This document shows positions 8,461 to 15,090 of a DNA stretch of 56,109 bases, in pieces; within the stretch, counting starts at the first letter, position 1, and each line of letters starts with the position of its first letter. The stretch covers positions 1 through 56,109 of the forward strand of contig JADLFV010000060.1 in the NCBI GenBank assembly GCA_020849625.1, in the 5' to 3' direction. This DNA is from Phycisphaeraceae bacterium. Lineage in GTDB: Bacteria; Planctomycetota; Phycisphaerae; Phycisphaerales; Phycisphaeraceae. A model generated the notes under the pieces. That model saw nothing but the letters and a program-made list of their open reading frames with translations. It had not been told where the DNA came from and ran no database searches. The position numbers and the translations under genes are program-made.

Positions 8461-8937
8461 CTACTCATCCTTCTCCGCCATCTCCCGCCCCTCGGGCGAC
8501 AGGCCGTAGATCACCACGCGATGGTAGTCGTATTCGAAGCCGTGCTCGGCGCAGGCCTGTTTGATGAAGTCCTCGCACATGGTGATGGGGAACTCGATGA
8601 CCTTGCCGGTGCGGGTGCAGACCAGGTGGCCCTTGAGTTGGCGGCCGAAGGTCAGCTCGTAGTGGGCGTGCCGCGAGTCCAGCAGCACTTCGTTGATGAT
8701 GCCCGAATCCAGCAGGTGCTTGAGCGTGCGATAGACCGTGGCCTTGGAGACGTGGTAGCCGGCGGCCCGGATCTCAGCCATCAACTGCTCAGCCTCGAAC
8801 ACGCCGGTCTTGGACAGCACCGAATCGAGCACCTGGGCCCGTTCCGCGGTGAATTTCAGTCCCTGCCGCTTGAGAAACTGGCGGAAGATCGAGCAAAGCG
8901 GGGTGATCAACGGCGCATGGGTGGTCGAATCGGCCAT
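8461..8937 (-). CDS. Fur-family metal-dependent repressor
   Basis: The 158-residue protein has a winged-helix N-terminus (LTAER-like KFTAERAQVLDSVL, then VSKATVYRTLKHLLDSGI, the DNA-recognition region) and a metal-binding dimerisation domain (HAHYELTF, GHLVCTRTGKVIEF). Fur, Zur and PerR cannot be told apart safely. The structural CxxC is reduced to a single cysteine (CTRT), as in Fur forms without structural zinc, so the iron/regulatory site would use RHAHYE and later His and Glu residues. The ATG at 8937 is chosen because it begins the family-like sequence and has a -10-like box 6 bases upstream. Divergent from hom. Confidence 0.88.
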   Translation of the reverse strand: MADSTTHAPLITPLCSIFRQFLKRQGLKFTAERAQVLDSVLSKTGVFEAEQLMAEIRAAGYHVSKATVYRTLKHLLDSGIINEVLLDSRHAHYELTFGRQLKGHLVCTRTGKVIEFPITMCEDFIKQACAEHGFEYDYHRVVIYGLSPEGREMAEKDE

Positions 8938-8943
8938 GGTCGT

Positions 8944-8949
8944 ATTGTA
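8944..8949 (-). promoter_or_regulatory. Candidate -10 box of a leaderless transcript for the Fur-family gene
   Basis: TACAAT on the minus strand ends 6 bases before the ATG at 8937. There is no ribosome binding site. The position implies transcription starting at about the start codon. Confidence 0.4.
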
Positions 8950-9013
8950 GCGGCCCACCTGGCCCACGACCGCCCGCGAGAATGTAGAATCCGGCTCTTT
9001 CCAGCGACCGAAT

Positions 9014-9089
9014 CGGGGTCTGAAGCCCCGCATGTTTACCGAGCCGGGGTCTGTGACCCCGGGATTTTCACCGGACTCCCAGAGTCCGG
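9014..9089. repeat. Three consecutive short-loop hairpins upstream of hom
   Basis: Hairpin 1 is CGGGG/CCCCG (9014-9030). Hairpin 2 is CCGGGGTC/GACCCCGG with a TGT loop (9044-9062). Hairpin 3 is CCGGACTC/GAGTCCGG with a CCA loop (9071-9089). All read like variants of one word, gccggggtctgtgaccccgg. A relative lies at 45960-45978. They lie in the hom leader but do not resemble a known riboswitch. Confidence 0.65.
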
Positions 9090-9107
9090 CTCAGAGGGAG
9101 AACCATC

Positions 9108-10424
9108 GTGTCGGACAAAGCCATTGGCATCGGACTGATCGGACTAGGCACCGTCGGCGGCGGCGTGGGCAAACTGCTGACCGAGCAGGCTAACCTCTTC
9201 GCCCAGCGTCTCGGCCGGCCCGTTGAGCTTCGCCGCGTCCTGGTCCGCACGCAGGATCTGGCGGCCGCCAAAGCCAGCAAGCTCGTGCCCGCCGCACTGC
9301 TGACCGACGATGCCGAGGACTTCTTCAAGCAGGACACCGCGATCGTGGTCGAGCTGGCCGGCGGCGTCAATCCCATGCGCCAGTTCGTCAGCCGCGCCCT
9401 GGAGTCCGGCCGCCACGTCGTCACCGCCAACAAATCCCTGCTGGCCAAGCACGGCCCCGAGCTGTTCGCCCTCGCCCGCAAACACAACGTGTCCATAGCC
9501 TTCGAGGCCTCATGTGCCGGCGGCATCCCCATCATTTACACGCTGCAGTTCTCCCTGCTTTCCAATCGCGTCCACGGGCTCTACGGCATCCTCAACGGCA
9601 CCTGCAACTACATCCTCACACAGATGACCCGCCACAATCAGCCCTACGACACCGCACTGGACGCCGCTCAGAAGCTCGGTTATGCCGAGGCCGACCCCAC
9701 ACTTGATGTCAGCGGCGCTGATGCAGCACAGAAGTTGTCGATCCTCGCTTCGCTGGCCTTCGGCACGCGCATTGTCGGTGAGCAGGTGCCTTGCGAAGGT
9801 ATCGACAAGCTGGAGTTGGCGGACATCGGCTTCGGCAAGGAGATGGGTTACGATGTGAAACTGCTGGGCATCGCCGAGCGCGGTGACGACGGCAAGGTGA
9901 GTGTGGGTGTCCGGCCGTGCTTTTTGCGGGCTGACGATCTGCTGGCCGACGTCACCGGCCCATTCAACGCGATCTCCGTGCTCAGCGATGCGTTGGGCCA
10001 TTCGCTCTACTACGGGGCCGGCGCCGGGCGCATGCCGACCGCCAGCGCGGTGGTCAGCGATATTCTCAACATTGCCAGCGGCTGGTACCCGCAGGCATTT
10101 GCCCAACTGCGCCTGACGCCTGACCTGCACGAGCCGGCCGCACTATTGCCGGCCGAGCAACTGGTCAGCCGCTTCTACCTGCGGGTCAACGCCATGGATT
10201 TGCCGGGCACGATGGCCCAGGTGACCACCGCCCTGGCTGAGCACGAGATCAGCATCTCGGCCGTCATGCAGCACGAGCGCAACGAAGGTCAGCACGTGCC
10301 GGTGGTGGTCATCACGCACGAGGTGGCCCAGGGCGACTTGAACGCTGCGATGGCCAAAATCGCCGGGCTCGACTGCATCGCCGGCCGGCCGGTGGTGATC
10401 CGCATCGTCGATCTGCCGCACTAA
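9108..10424 (+). CDS. hom: Homoserine dehydrogenase
   Basis: This NAD(P)-dependent enzyme reduces aspartate semialdehyde to homoserine, the branch point to threonine and methionine. The 438-residue protein has a Rossmann motif (GIGLIGLGTVGGGVGKLL), the catalytic region (ANKSLLAKHGPELF, AFEASCAGGIPIIYTL, GILNGTCNYILTQM, YAEADPTLDVSGADAAQKL) and a C-terminal ACT domain (about 350-430, YLRVNAMDLPGTMAQVTTALAEHEISISAVMQHE), which in this family binds threonine for feedback inhibition. The start is GTG at 9108, with GAGGGAG placed 8-14 bases upstream. It is monofunctional, with no aspartokinase fused or adjacent. Confidence 0.96.
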   Translation: MSDKAIGIGLIGLGTVGGGVGKLLTEQANLFAQRLGRPVELRRVLVRTQDLAAAKASKLVPAALLTDDAEDFFKQDTAIVVELAGGVNPMRQFVSRALESGRHVVTANKSLLAKHGPELFALARKHNVSIAFEASCAGGIPIIYTLQFSLLSNRVHGLYGILNGTCNYILTQMTRHNQPYDTALDAAQKLGYAEADPTLDVSGADAAQKLSILASLAFGTRIVGEQVPCEGIDKLELADIGFGKEMGYDVKLLGIAERGDDGKVSVGVRPCFLRADDLLADVTGPFNAISVLSDALGHSLYYGAGAGRMPTASAVVSDILNIASGWYPQAFAQLRLTPDLHEPAALLPAEQLVSRFYLRVNAMDLPGTMAQVTTALAEHEISISAVMQHERNEGQHVPVVVITHEVAQGDLNAAMAKIAGLDCIAGRPVVIRIVDLPH

Positions 10425-10431
10425 ATCGATG

Positions 10432-10634
10432 CGCCACGAAGACACGAAGGACACGAAGCCAAGGCAAAGGCAGCAACCGCGGATGAACGCAGATGAATGC
10501 GGATAGTCACAAGGGCTTTCATCTGCGTTGATCTGCGTCTGATCCGCGTTTATCCGCGTTCACTGCCTTGTATTAATCTGTGTCATCTGCGAAATCTGCG
10601 GTTCACTTCTTCGTGTCCTTCGTGCCATCGTGGC
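10432..10634. repeat. Nested inverted repeat: gccacgaagacacgaag arms around ccgcggatgaacgcagatg arms
   Basis: The outer arms are 10432-10458 (gccacgaagacacgaagg...) and 10606-10634 (cttcgtgtccttcgtgcc...). The inner arms are 10474-10505 (caaccgcggatgaacgcagatg) and 10519-10560 (catctgcgttgatctgcg...). A further gcggttcac word set at 10572-10605 matches the inner family. The right outer arm codes for the last residues of the gene at 10603-10941, whose stop codon TGA is in a TGAACCGCAG word. Confidence 0.88.
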
Positions 10635-10941
10635 TCAACATCTCCGGCAACTGATTGACGAACGCGCTGCGCGGCAGCACCGAATCGGCGCCCGCTTCTT
10701 TGGCCTGTTGCAACAGATCGACCGCCACGTGCGAACCGAACGCCACAGTCGGTACGTCGGCTGCCTTCGCCGCACGAATCAGCGCAAGCGCGGTTTCACC
10801 GGTATCGAGATCAACCAGCAGGCGCGACACCTGCGCGAGTTTTGATTCATTGTTCACCACACACACGGCCGCGCCCAGAGCGTCGGCGGTGGAGCGGATT
10901 TTGGTGGCGAAGATCAGATCGCGACAGTGGTAGCCAATCAT
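10603..10941 (-). CDS. Hypothetical alpha/beta protein with receiver-like pattern
   Basis: The 112-residue protein begins MIGYHCRDLIFATKIRSTADALG and has alternating helix and strand pattern (VCVVN, LLVDLDTG, TVAFGS, AGADSVLPRSAF) like a degenerate response-regulator receiver or a small Rossmann-like fold. No phosphorylatable acidic pocket is certain, apart from the DLDTGE segment. It starts with a 4-base ATGA overlap with the nadD stop codon, so it is translated from the nadD mRNA. The final residues, about SHDGTKDTKK, are encoded by the inverted repeat, so the original C-terminus may have been replaced. Confidence 0.7.
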   Translation of the reverse strand: MIGYHCRDLIFATKIRSTADALGAAVCVVNNESKLAQVSRLLVDLDTGETALALIRAAKAADVPTVAFGSHVAVDLLQQAKEAGADSVLPRSAFVNQLPEMLSHDGTKDTKK

Positions 10942-11534
10942 GCGGTGTACAGCCTGTGATTGCGGATGTATTGCAGAACGCGCGGCGACACCCATTCGTC
11001 CACCGCCAATCCCTCGCGCAGACGCTGGCGAATCTCCGTCCCGCTGACATCCATCATAGGCGTGCTCACCAGCCGACTCCGCCAGATTTCATCCGGCAAC
11101 TGCTCATCACCGCGGGCCAGCACCACCGGCTCGGCCAGCTCGATGATCCGATCCCCGTCCTTCCAGGTGTGAAAATCCCGCATCTGGTCCGCACCGATCA
11201 GCAGTCGCAACTCGGCCCCCGGGAGTAATCGGTGCAGGGTTTCCAGCGTGTCCACCGTGTAGGTCGGCTCGCCCCGTGCGGCCCGTTCCAGCTCCAGCGG
11301 TTCGATGATCGCCCAGTCTTCATCCGCCAAGGCCAGCTTCAACATCGCCAGCCGATGATGGGCTTGCGTCAGCGCCCCGCGCGGCTTGTGCGGCGGCACG
11401 CCCACCGGCACGTACAGCACCGCATCCGCTTTCAGTTGCTGGCGCACCAGGCGCGGCAATGCCACGTGGGCCTTGTGCGGCGGATCGAAACTGCCGCCGA
11501 AGACGATCAACCTTTTGGCTGCGGACGGGTCCAT
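10938..11534 (-). CDS. nadD: Nicotinate-nucleotide adenylyltransferase
   Basis: NadD transfers AMP to nicotinate mononucleotide, the penultimate step to NAD. The 198-residue protein has the nucleotidyltransferase signature VFGGSFDPPHKAHV (the GGSFDPxHxGH type, with KAH for xGH), then VPVGVPPHKP, LLIGADQMRDFHTW and the C-terminal MMDVSGTEIRQRL plus YIRNHRLY (ISSTxIR-type ATP motif). nadE lies about 2 kb downstream on the other strand, so two consecutive NAD steps are coded in this segment. The ATG at 11534 has a -10-like box 8 bases upstream. Confidence 0.94.
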   Translation of the reverse strand: MDPSAAKRLIVFGGSFDPPHKAHVALPRLVRQQLKADAVLYVPVGVPPHKPRGALTQAHHRLAMLKLALADEDWAIIEPLELERAARGEPTYTVDTLETLHRLLPGAELRLLIGADQMRDFHTWKDGDRIIELAEPVVLARGDEQLPDEIWRSRLVSTPMMDVSGTEIRQRLREGLAVDEWVSPRVLQYIRNHRLYTA

Positions 11535-11538
11535 GATC

Positions 11539-12156
11539 TCACAGTGTACCGCCCAGTTCGGCTACGGCCCGGCCCAGGGCCTCGGCGGCGCGGCGCGAGG
11601 AGCGGCCCAATCGCAACAATCGCGGCAGATGATGCGGATGCGTCAACAGATAACCCACGACCGCGGCGGTGTCGTGCGAGCCGTCCGGTTTGACCCATTG
11701 CGTTGACTGCATCGGCAGCGCCGCGTCGGAGGGGTCGGTGATCCCCCGGAAGATGGTCAGCGGGATGCCGCGCTGTTGCATCAGGCGCGCCGCGAAGTAG
11801 CTTTCCATGTCCACCGCATCGGCCCCGGTCGTCTGGCGCAACTCAGACTTCTGCCGCGGGCTGGCGACCAATGTATCAGCGGTCAGCAGCGTCGCCCCAC
11901 CGCTTTCATCCAATTCGATCGGGGGATCGCCTTCGTGCAGCACGCGCCCGATGCGCAACAGGTCGCCGCTGGCCAATCTGGGGTCCAGCCCGCCGGCAAA
12001 ACCAATGAGTATGACACGCCCATTCCGGCGGCTGGCATCAATATGCTCCAACGCCTCACACATGCGCTGCGGCCCCATGCCCGTGACCATGCATCCGGGA
12101 ACAAAAGCAGCCTCATCGCGCAAGGCGGCTACGATGGTGATGATTGAAGCATCCAT
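11539..12156 (-). CDS. Nucleoside phosphorylase-fold protein, possibly hopanoid-associated (HpnG-like)
   Basis: The 205-residue protein has the PNP/UDP phosphorylase family layout: IITIVAALRDEAAF, CMVTGMGPQRM, GRVILIGFAGGLDPRLASGDLL, then ADAVDMESYFAARL, where the Met-Glu-Ser binds the ribose, and FRGITDPSDAALP. The family includes MTA/SAH nucleosidase, futalosine hydrolase and the HpnG phosphorylase that removes adenine from adenosylhopane. HpnG is suggested by VDMESYFAARLMQQRG and by shc elsewhere in the window, but futalosine hydrolase cannot be excluded, because ubiA/ubiX-type genes are also nearby. The ATG at 12156 is chosen because the upstream part is repeat. It is the first gene before nadD on this strand. 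Confidence 0.75.
   Translation of the reverse strand: MDASIITIVAALRDEAAFVPGCMVTGMGPQRMCEALEHIDASRRNGRVILIGFAGGLDPRLASGDLLRIGRVLHEGDPPIELDESGGATLLTADTLVASPRQKSELRQTTGADAVDMESYFAARLMQQRGIPLTIFRGITDPSDAALPMQSTQWVKPDGSHDTAAVVGYLLTHPHHLPRLLRLGRSSRRAAEALGRAVAELGGTL
11543..11548 (-). promoter_or_regulatory. Candidate -10 box close to the nadD start
   Basis: TACACT on the minus strand ends 8 bases before the ATG at 11534. There is no ribosome binding site, so the transcript may be leaderless. It is the same hexamer as before xseB and carA. The box lies inside the short gap after the upstream gene's stop codon (11539-11541), so nadD may have its own promoter. Confidence 0.3.
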
Positions 12157-12158
12157 CT

Positions 12159-12252
12159 TGAAAACGGGTATCGGGTATCGGGTATCGGGTTGAGGCAGGA
12201 TTCGATCCGCTGCGCCCGAAACCCGAATCCCGATACCCGAATCCCGATTTTT
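12159..12252. repeat. Inverted quasi-repeat built from cgggtatcggg / cccgatacccg words
   Basis: The left arm is 12159-12195 (gggtatcgggtatcggg..., period 7). The right arm is 12213-12252 (cccgaatcccgatacccgaatcccg). It occupies the gap between the TPR lipoprotein stop codon (12252-12254) and the nucleoside phosphorylase-like start, both on the minus strand. Third copy of this family in 12 kb. Confidence 0.85.
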
Positions 12253-13247
12253 CACAGTCTGCTGTAACGGGCCAGCAGGTCAAGAATCTTGGACTGGTCC
12301 GGGTTCAGATCGACGCTCTTGCGCCACAGCTTGACCGCCTCGTCGCGCACCGCCTGGTCATCGCGGCCGCCCTGGATGTACTGGGTCATCAGGCAGGCCC
12401 CCGCCCCGTTGAGCGATGCGACGCTGTTCTCGTCGATCACCAGGGCTGCCTGATACTGGGCCAGAGCTTCATCGAAGCGGCGCAGCTTGAACAACGCATA
12501 ACCCATGCGCTCGTAAGCCAGAGCATTGGGCGTCGTGCTCTTTTTCATATAGACCTGCAGCACGTTGATCGCCCGCTGATAGTTGCCCAGCTTCAGGTGA
12601 GCGTCGGCCAGTCCCAGCATCACGGGCTCAGCCAATTCGCCAAGCTCGGCCGCCTGGCGATAGGCATCCACCGCGTTGGCGTATTGGCCCAGCAGCGAAT
12701 AGGTCGTGGCCAGCGTGTACCAGGCGTTCTGATCTTCCTTGTTCAACTCCGTGGCGCGCAGGGCGTAAGGCAGCGCCTGATAAGTCGCCTGCGACTGAAG
12801 ATAAGCTGACGCCAAGTCGCGGTTGGCTTCCAGGCTGTCGGGCTTGATGGCCAGGGCCTGCAGGTAGGCGGTGATCGCCTCCTGCACCTTTCCCGCCAGT
12901 TGCCGCATCAGGCCCAGGTAGTAGTGGGCATCGAAGTTGGATGGATCGAGATCAGCTGCCCGCTTGTAGGCATTTTCCGCCAGGCCATAGTTATCCCGGG
13001 CCCGGTAGATGTCGCCCATGCCCATGTGGGCCTCAACCATCTCGGGATTTTCTTCCAGCGCTATGCCGAAGGCCGCCAGCGCCGAGTCGAGCAGGCCCTT
13101 GGCCAGATACTGATCGGCCTGCTTGACCTGCGCCCTGGCCTGCGCGCTGGGTTCATCGGCTGCCTTCTGCTGAGTTTGGCAACCGGTCACCAGCGCCAGC
13201 ATCACCACCAGCCCTCCGCAGCCGATCCGCTTCGTCAGTTGGTTCAT
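12252..13247 (-). CDS. TPR-repeat lipoprotein
   Basis: The 331-residue protein has a lipoprotein signal peptide (GLVVMLALVTGC, cysteine near residue 23) and then about eight tetratricopeptide repeats (for example ALAAFGIALEENPEMVEAHMGMG, AENAYKRAADLDPSNFDAHYYLG and EAITAYLQALAIKPDSLEANRDL). TPR lipoproteins in the outer membrane or periplasm serve as assembly or docking scaffolds, as in pilus biogenesis (PilF-like). The exact partner is not visible. The stop codon abuts the repeat at 12159-12252. The gene is divergent from nadE across a cloverleaf-shaped palindrome. Confidence 0.85.
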   Translation of the reverse strand: MNQLTKRIGCGGLVVMLALVTGCQTQQKAADEPSAQARAQVKQADQYLAKGLLDSALAAFGIALEENPEMVEAHMGMGDIYRARDNYGLAENAYKRAADLDPSNFDAHYYLGLMRQLAGKVQEAITAYLQALAIKPDSLEANRDLASAYLQSQATYQALPYALRATELNKEDQNAWYTLATTYSLLGQYANAVDAYRQAAELGELAEPVMLGLADAHLKLGNYQRAINVLQVYMKKSTTPNALAYERMGYALFKLRRFDEALAQYQAALVIDENSVASLNGAGACLMTQYIQGGRDDQAVRDEAVKLWRKSVDLNPDQSKILDLLARYSRL

Positions 13248-13266
13248 GGCGTCATCCTTATCAACT

Positions 13267-13319
13267 GTTTAGCCCCGCCGCCTTCGGCGGGGTCCGCCGC
13301 GTGGCCACGGCGGCTAAAC
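13267..13319. repeat. Cloverleaf-like palindrome GTTTAGCC...GGCTAAAC with two inner hairpins
   Basis: An outer stem (GTTTAGCC / GGCTAAAC) encloses two hairpins: CCCCGCCG/CGGCGGGG with loop CCTT, and CCGCCG...CGGCGG. It lies between the divergent TPR gene and nadE. A second element of the same design is at 51939-51987. Confidence 0.75.
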
Positions 13320-13407
13320 ATCTCACCGGAACGTCCACCCTATCATGCCACCCGTGTAGCTTACCCGTTTTGGCCGTTGCGGATAGGATAACCGCCCGGG
13401 AGCAACC

Positions 13408-15078
13408 ATGAAGCTGGCCCTGGCCCAGATCAACCCGACCGTCGGCGACATCGCAGGCAATTGCCAGTTGATTCGCCGCCAGATCGCCGCCGCCCGGCAG
13501 GCCGGCGCCGGTGTGGTCCTCTTTCCCGAACTGGCGGTGATCGGCTATCCGCCGCGCGATCTGCTGCTCAAGCCGGCCGTGATCGAGGATTGTCAGAAAG
13601 CGGTCCAGCAGATTGCGGCCGACTGCACGGACATCGCGGCCGTGGTGGGTTTCCCTCGCCGCTTTGATGGCGAGCCCGGGCGGTTACTTCAGAACGCCGC
13701 GGCGGTCTGTCATGGCGGCCGCATCGTTCAGGTGGCGGTCAAGAGTCTGCTGCCGACCTACGATGTGTTCGACGAGCACCGCTACTTCGAGCCCGCTCCG
13801 CACAGCCAGGCCTGCGAACTGGCCGGCATGAAACTGGGCATCAGCATCTGCGAAGACCTGTGGAACGAGCGAGACATCTTCCCCCATCGGCTGTATCACG
13901 AATCGCCCGTGGACGATCTGGCCGCGGCCGGGGCACAAATCATCATCAACTGCTCCGCCTCGCCCTTCGTCGTAGGCAAGCAGGCGTTTCGTCTCAAGCT
14001 CATGGGCCACATCGCCAAACGGCTGCACACCCCGCTGATCTACTGCAACCAGGTCGGCGGCAACGATGAATTGATCTTCGATGGCAACTCCTGCGCCTTT
14101 GACGCAGCCGGCGAACTGATCGCGCACGCCAAAGCCTTCGAGGAAGATCTCCTGCTGATCGACACTGACAACGCCTCAAGCCTCAAGCCTCACCCCTCAA
14201 GCCTCCACCACGATCTCTACCACGCCCTGGTCCTGGGCCTGCGCGACTACTGCCGCAAGTGTGGCTTCAAGAGCATCGTCCTCGGTCTCAGCGGCGGCAT
14301 CGACTCGGCCGTCACCGCCGCTCTCGCCGTAGCCGCACTGGGCAAAGACAACGTCCACGGCATCGCCATGCCCACCCGCTACAGTTCCACCGGCTCCGTT
14401 GACGACGCCCGCAAACTCGCCCAAAACCTCGGCATCCGCTTCGACGTGATCGCCATTGAAAACGCACGCGTGGCCGTGGAAGAAATGGTCCAGCCTCTAT
14501 TCGCAGGCACCGCCCCCGGAATTGCAGAAGAGAATATCCAAGCCCGCCTCCGGGGAAACCTGCTGATGGCCGTCAGCAACAAGTTCGGCTCCCTGCTGGT
14601 GACCACCGGCAACAAGAGCGAACTGGCCGTCGGCTACTGCACGCTCTACGGCGATATGTCCGGCGGCTTGGCTGTCATCAGCGACGTGCCCAAGACGATG
14701 GTCTATGAACTGGCCAAGTGGATCAATACCCCCGATTGTCCATTGCATCAGCAATTTGGCGGGCCCATTATTCCGGGGGATTCGATCACCAAGCCGCCCA
14801 GCGCCGAGTTGCGCGAGAACCAGACCGACCAGGACTCGTTGCCGCCCTACGAGATGCTCGACCCCATCATCGAGCGCTACGTCGAGCGCGAACAGTCGCA
14901 GCGCCAGATCATCGCCGAGACCGGCTTCCCCCCGGAAGTGGTCCAGCGCATGGTCAACCTGATCGACCGCAACGAATACAAACGCAAACAGGCCGCCCCC
15001 GGCCTGAAAGTCACCGGCCGCGCCTTCGGCATCGGCCGCCGCATGCCCATTGCCCAACGTTATCGCAATTCAGATTGA
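13408..15078 (+). CDS. nadE: Glutamine-dependent NAD+ synthetase
   Basis: This two-domain enzyme makes NAD from deamido-NAD using glutamine and ATP. Residues 1-250 are a nitrilase-type glutaminase with Glu (FPELAVIGYPPRDLL), Lys (VKSLLPTYDVFDEHRYF) and Cys (GISICEDLWNE). Residues 275-556 are the synthetase with the P-loop LGLSGGIDSAVTAALA, then MPTRYSS, GNKSELAVGYCTLYGDMSGG. The linker between domains is coded by ctcaagcctcaagcctc words (14175-14212), giving SSLKPHPSSLHH; this resembles one arm of an intergenic quasi-repeat. The start has GGGAGCAACC before the ATG. It lies 13 bases upstream of the isomerase-like gene. Confidence 0.96.
   Translation: MKLALAQINPTVGDIAGNCQLIRRQIAAARQAGAGVVLFPELAVIGYPPRDLLLKPAVIEDCQKAVQQIAADCTDIAAVVGFPRRFDGEPGRLLQNAAAVCHGGRIVQVAVKSLLPTYDVFDEHRYFEPAPHSQACELAGMKLGISICEDLWNERDIFPHRLYHESPVDDLAAAGAQIIINCSASPFVVGKQAFRLKLMGHIAKRLHTPLIYCNQVGGNDELIFDGNSCAFDAAGELIAHAKAFEEDLLLIDTDNASSLKPHPSSLHHDLYHALVLGLRDYCRKCGFKSIVLGLSGGIDSAVTAALAVAALGKDNVHGIAMPTRYSSTGSVDDARKLAQNLGIRFDVIAIENARVAVEEMVQPLFAGTAPGIAEENIQARLRGNLLMAVSNKFGSLLVTTGNKSELAVGYCTLYGDMSGGLAVISDVPKTMVYELAKWINTPDCPLHQQFGGPIIPGDSITKPPSAELRENQTDQDSLPPYEMLDPIIERYVEREQSQRQIIAETGFPPEVVQRMVNLIDRNEYKRKQAAPGLKVTGRAFGIGRRMPIAQRYRNSD
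14175..14212 (+). repeat. Single-arm quasi-repeat inside nadE, ctcaagcctcaagcctcacc words
   Basis: The word ctcaagcct recurs three or four times in 38 bases and stays in frame in the nadE interdomain linker. It looks like the intergenic word repeats of this genome, but no complementary arm is present. Confidence 0.65.
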
Positions 15079-15090
15079 AAGGAGCTGCTC

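Noticed and set aside
9014..9089. Riboswitch upstream of hom
   Set aside because: The three hairpins are simple perfect palindromes related to a copy elsewhere (45960). They lack the conserved single-stranded core of any known riboswitch such as SAM or lysine types.
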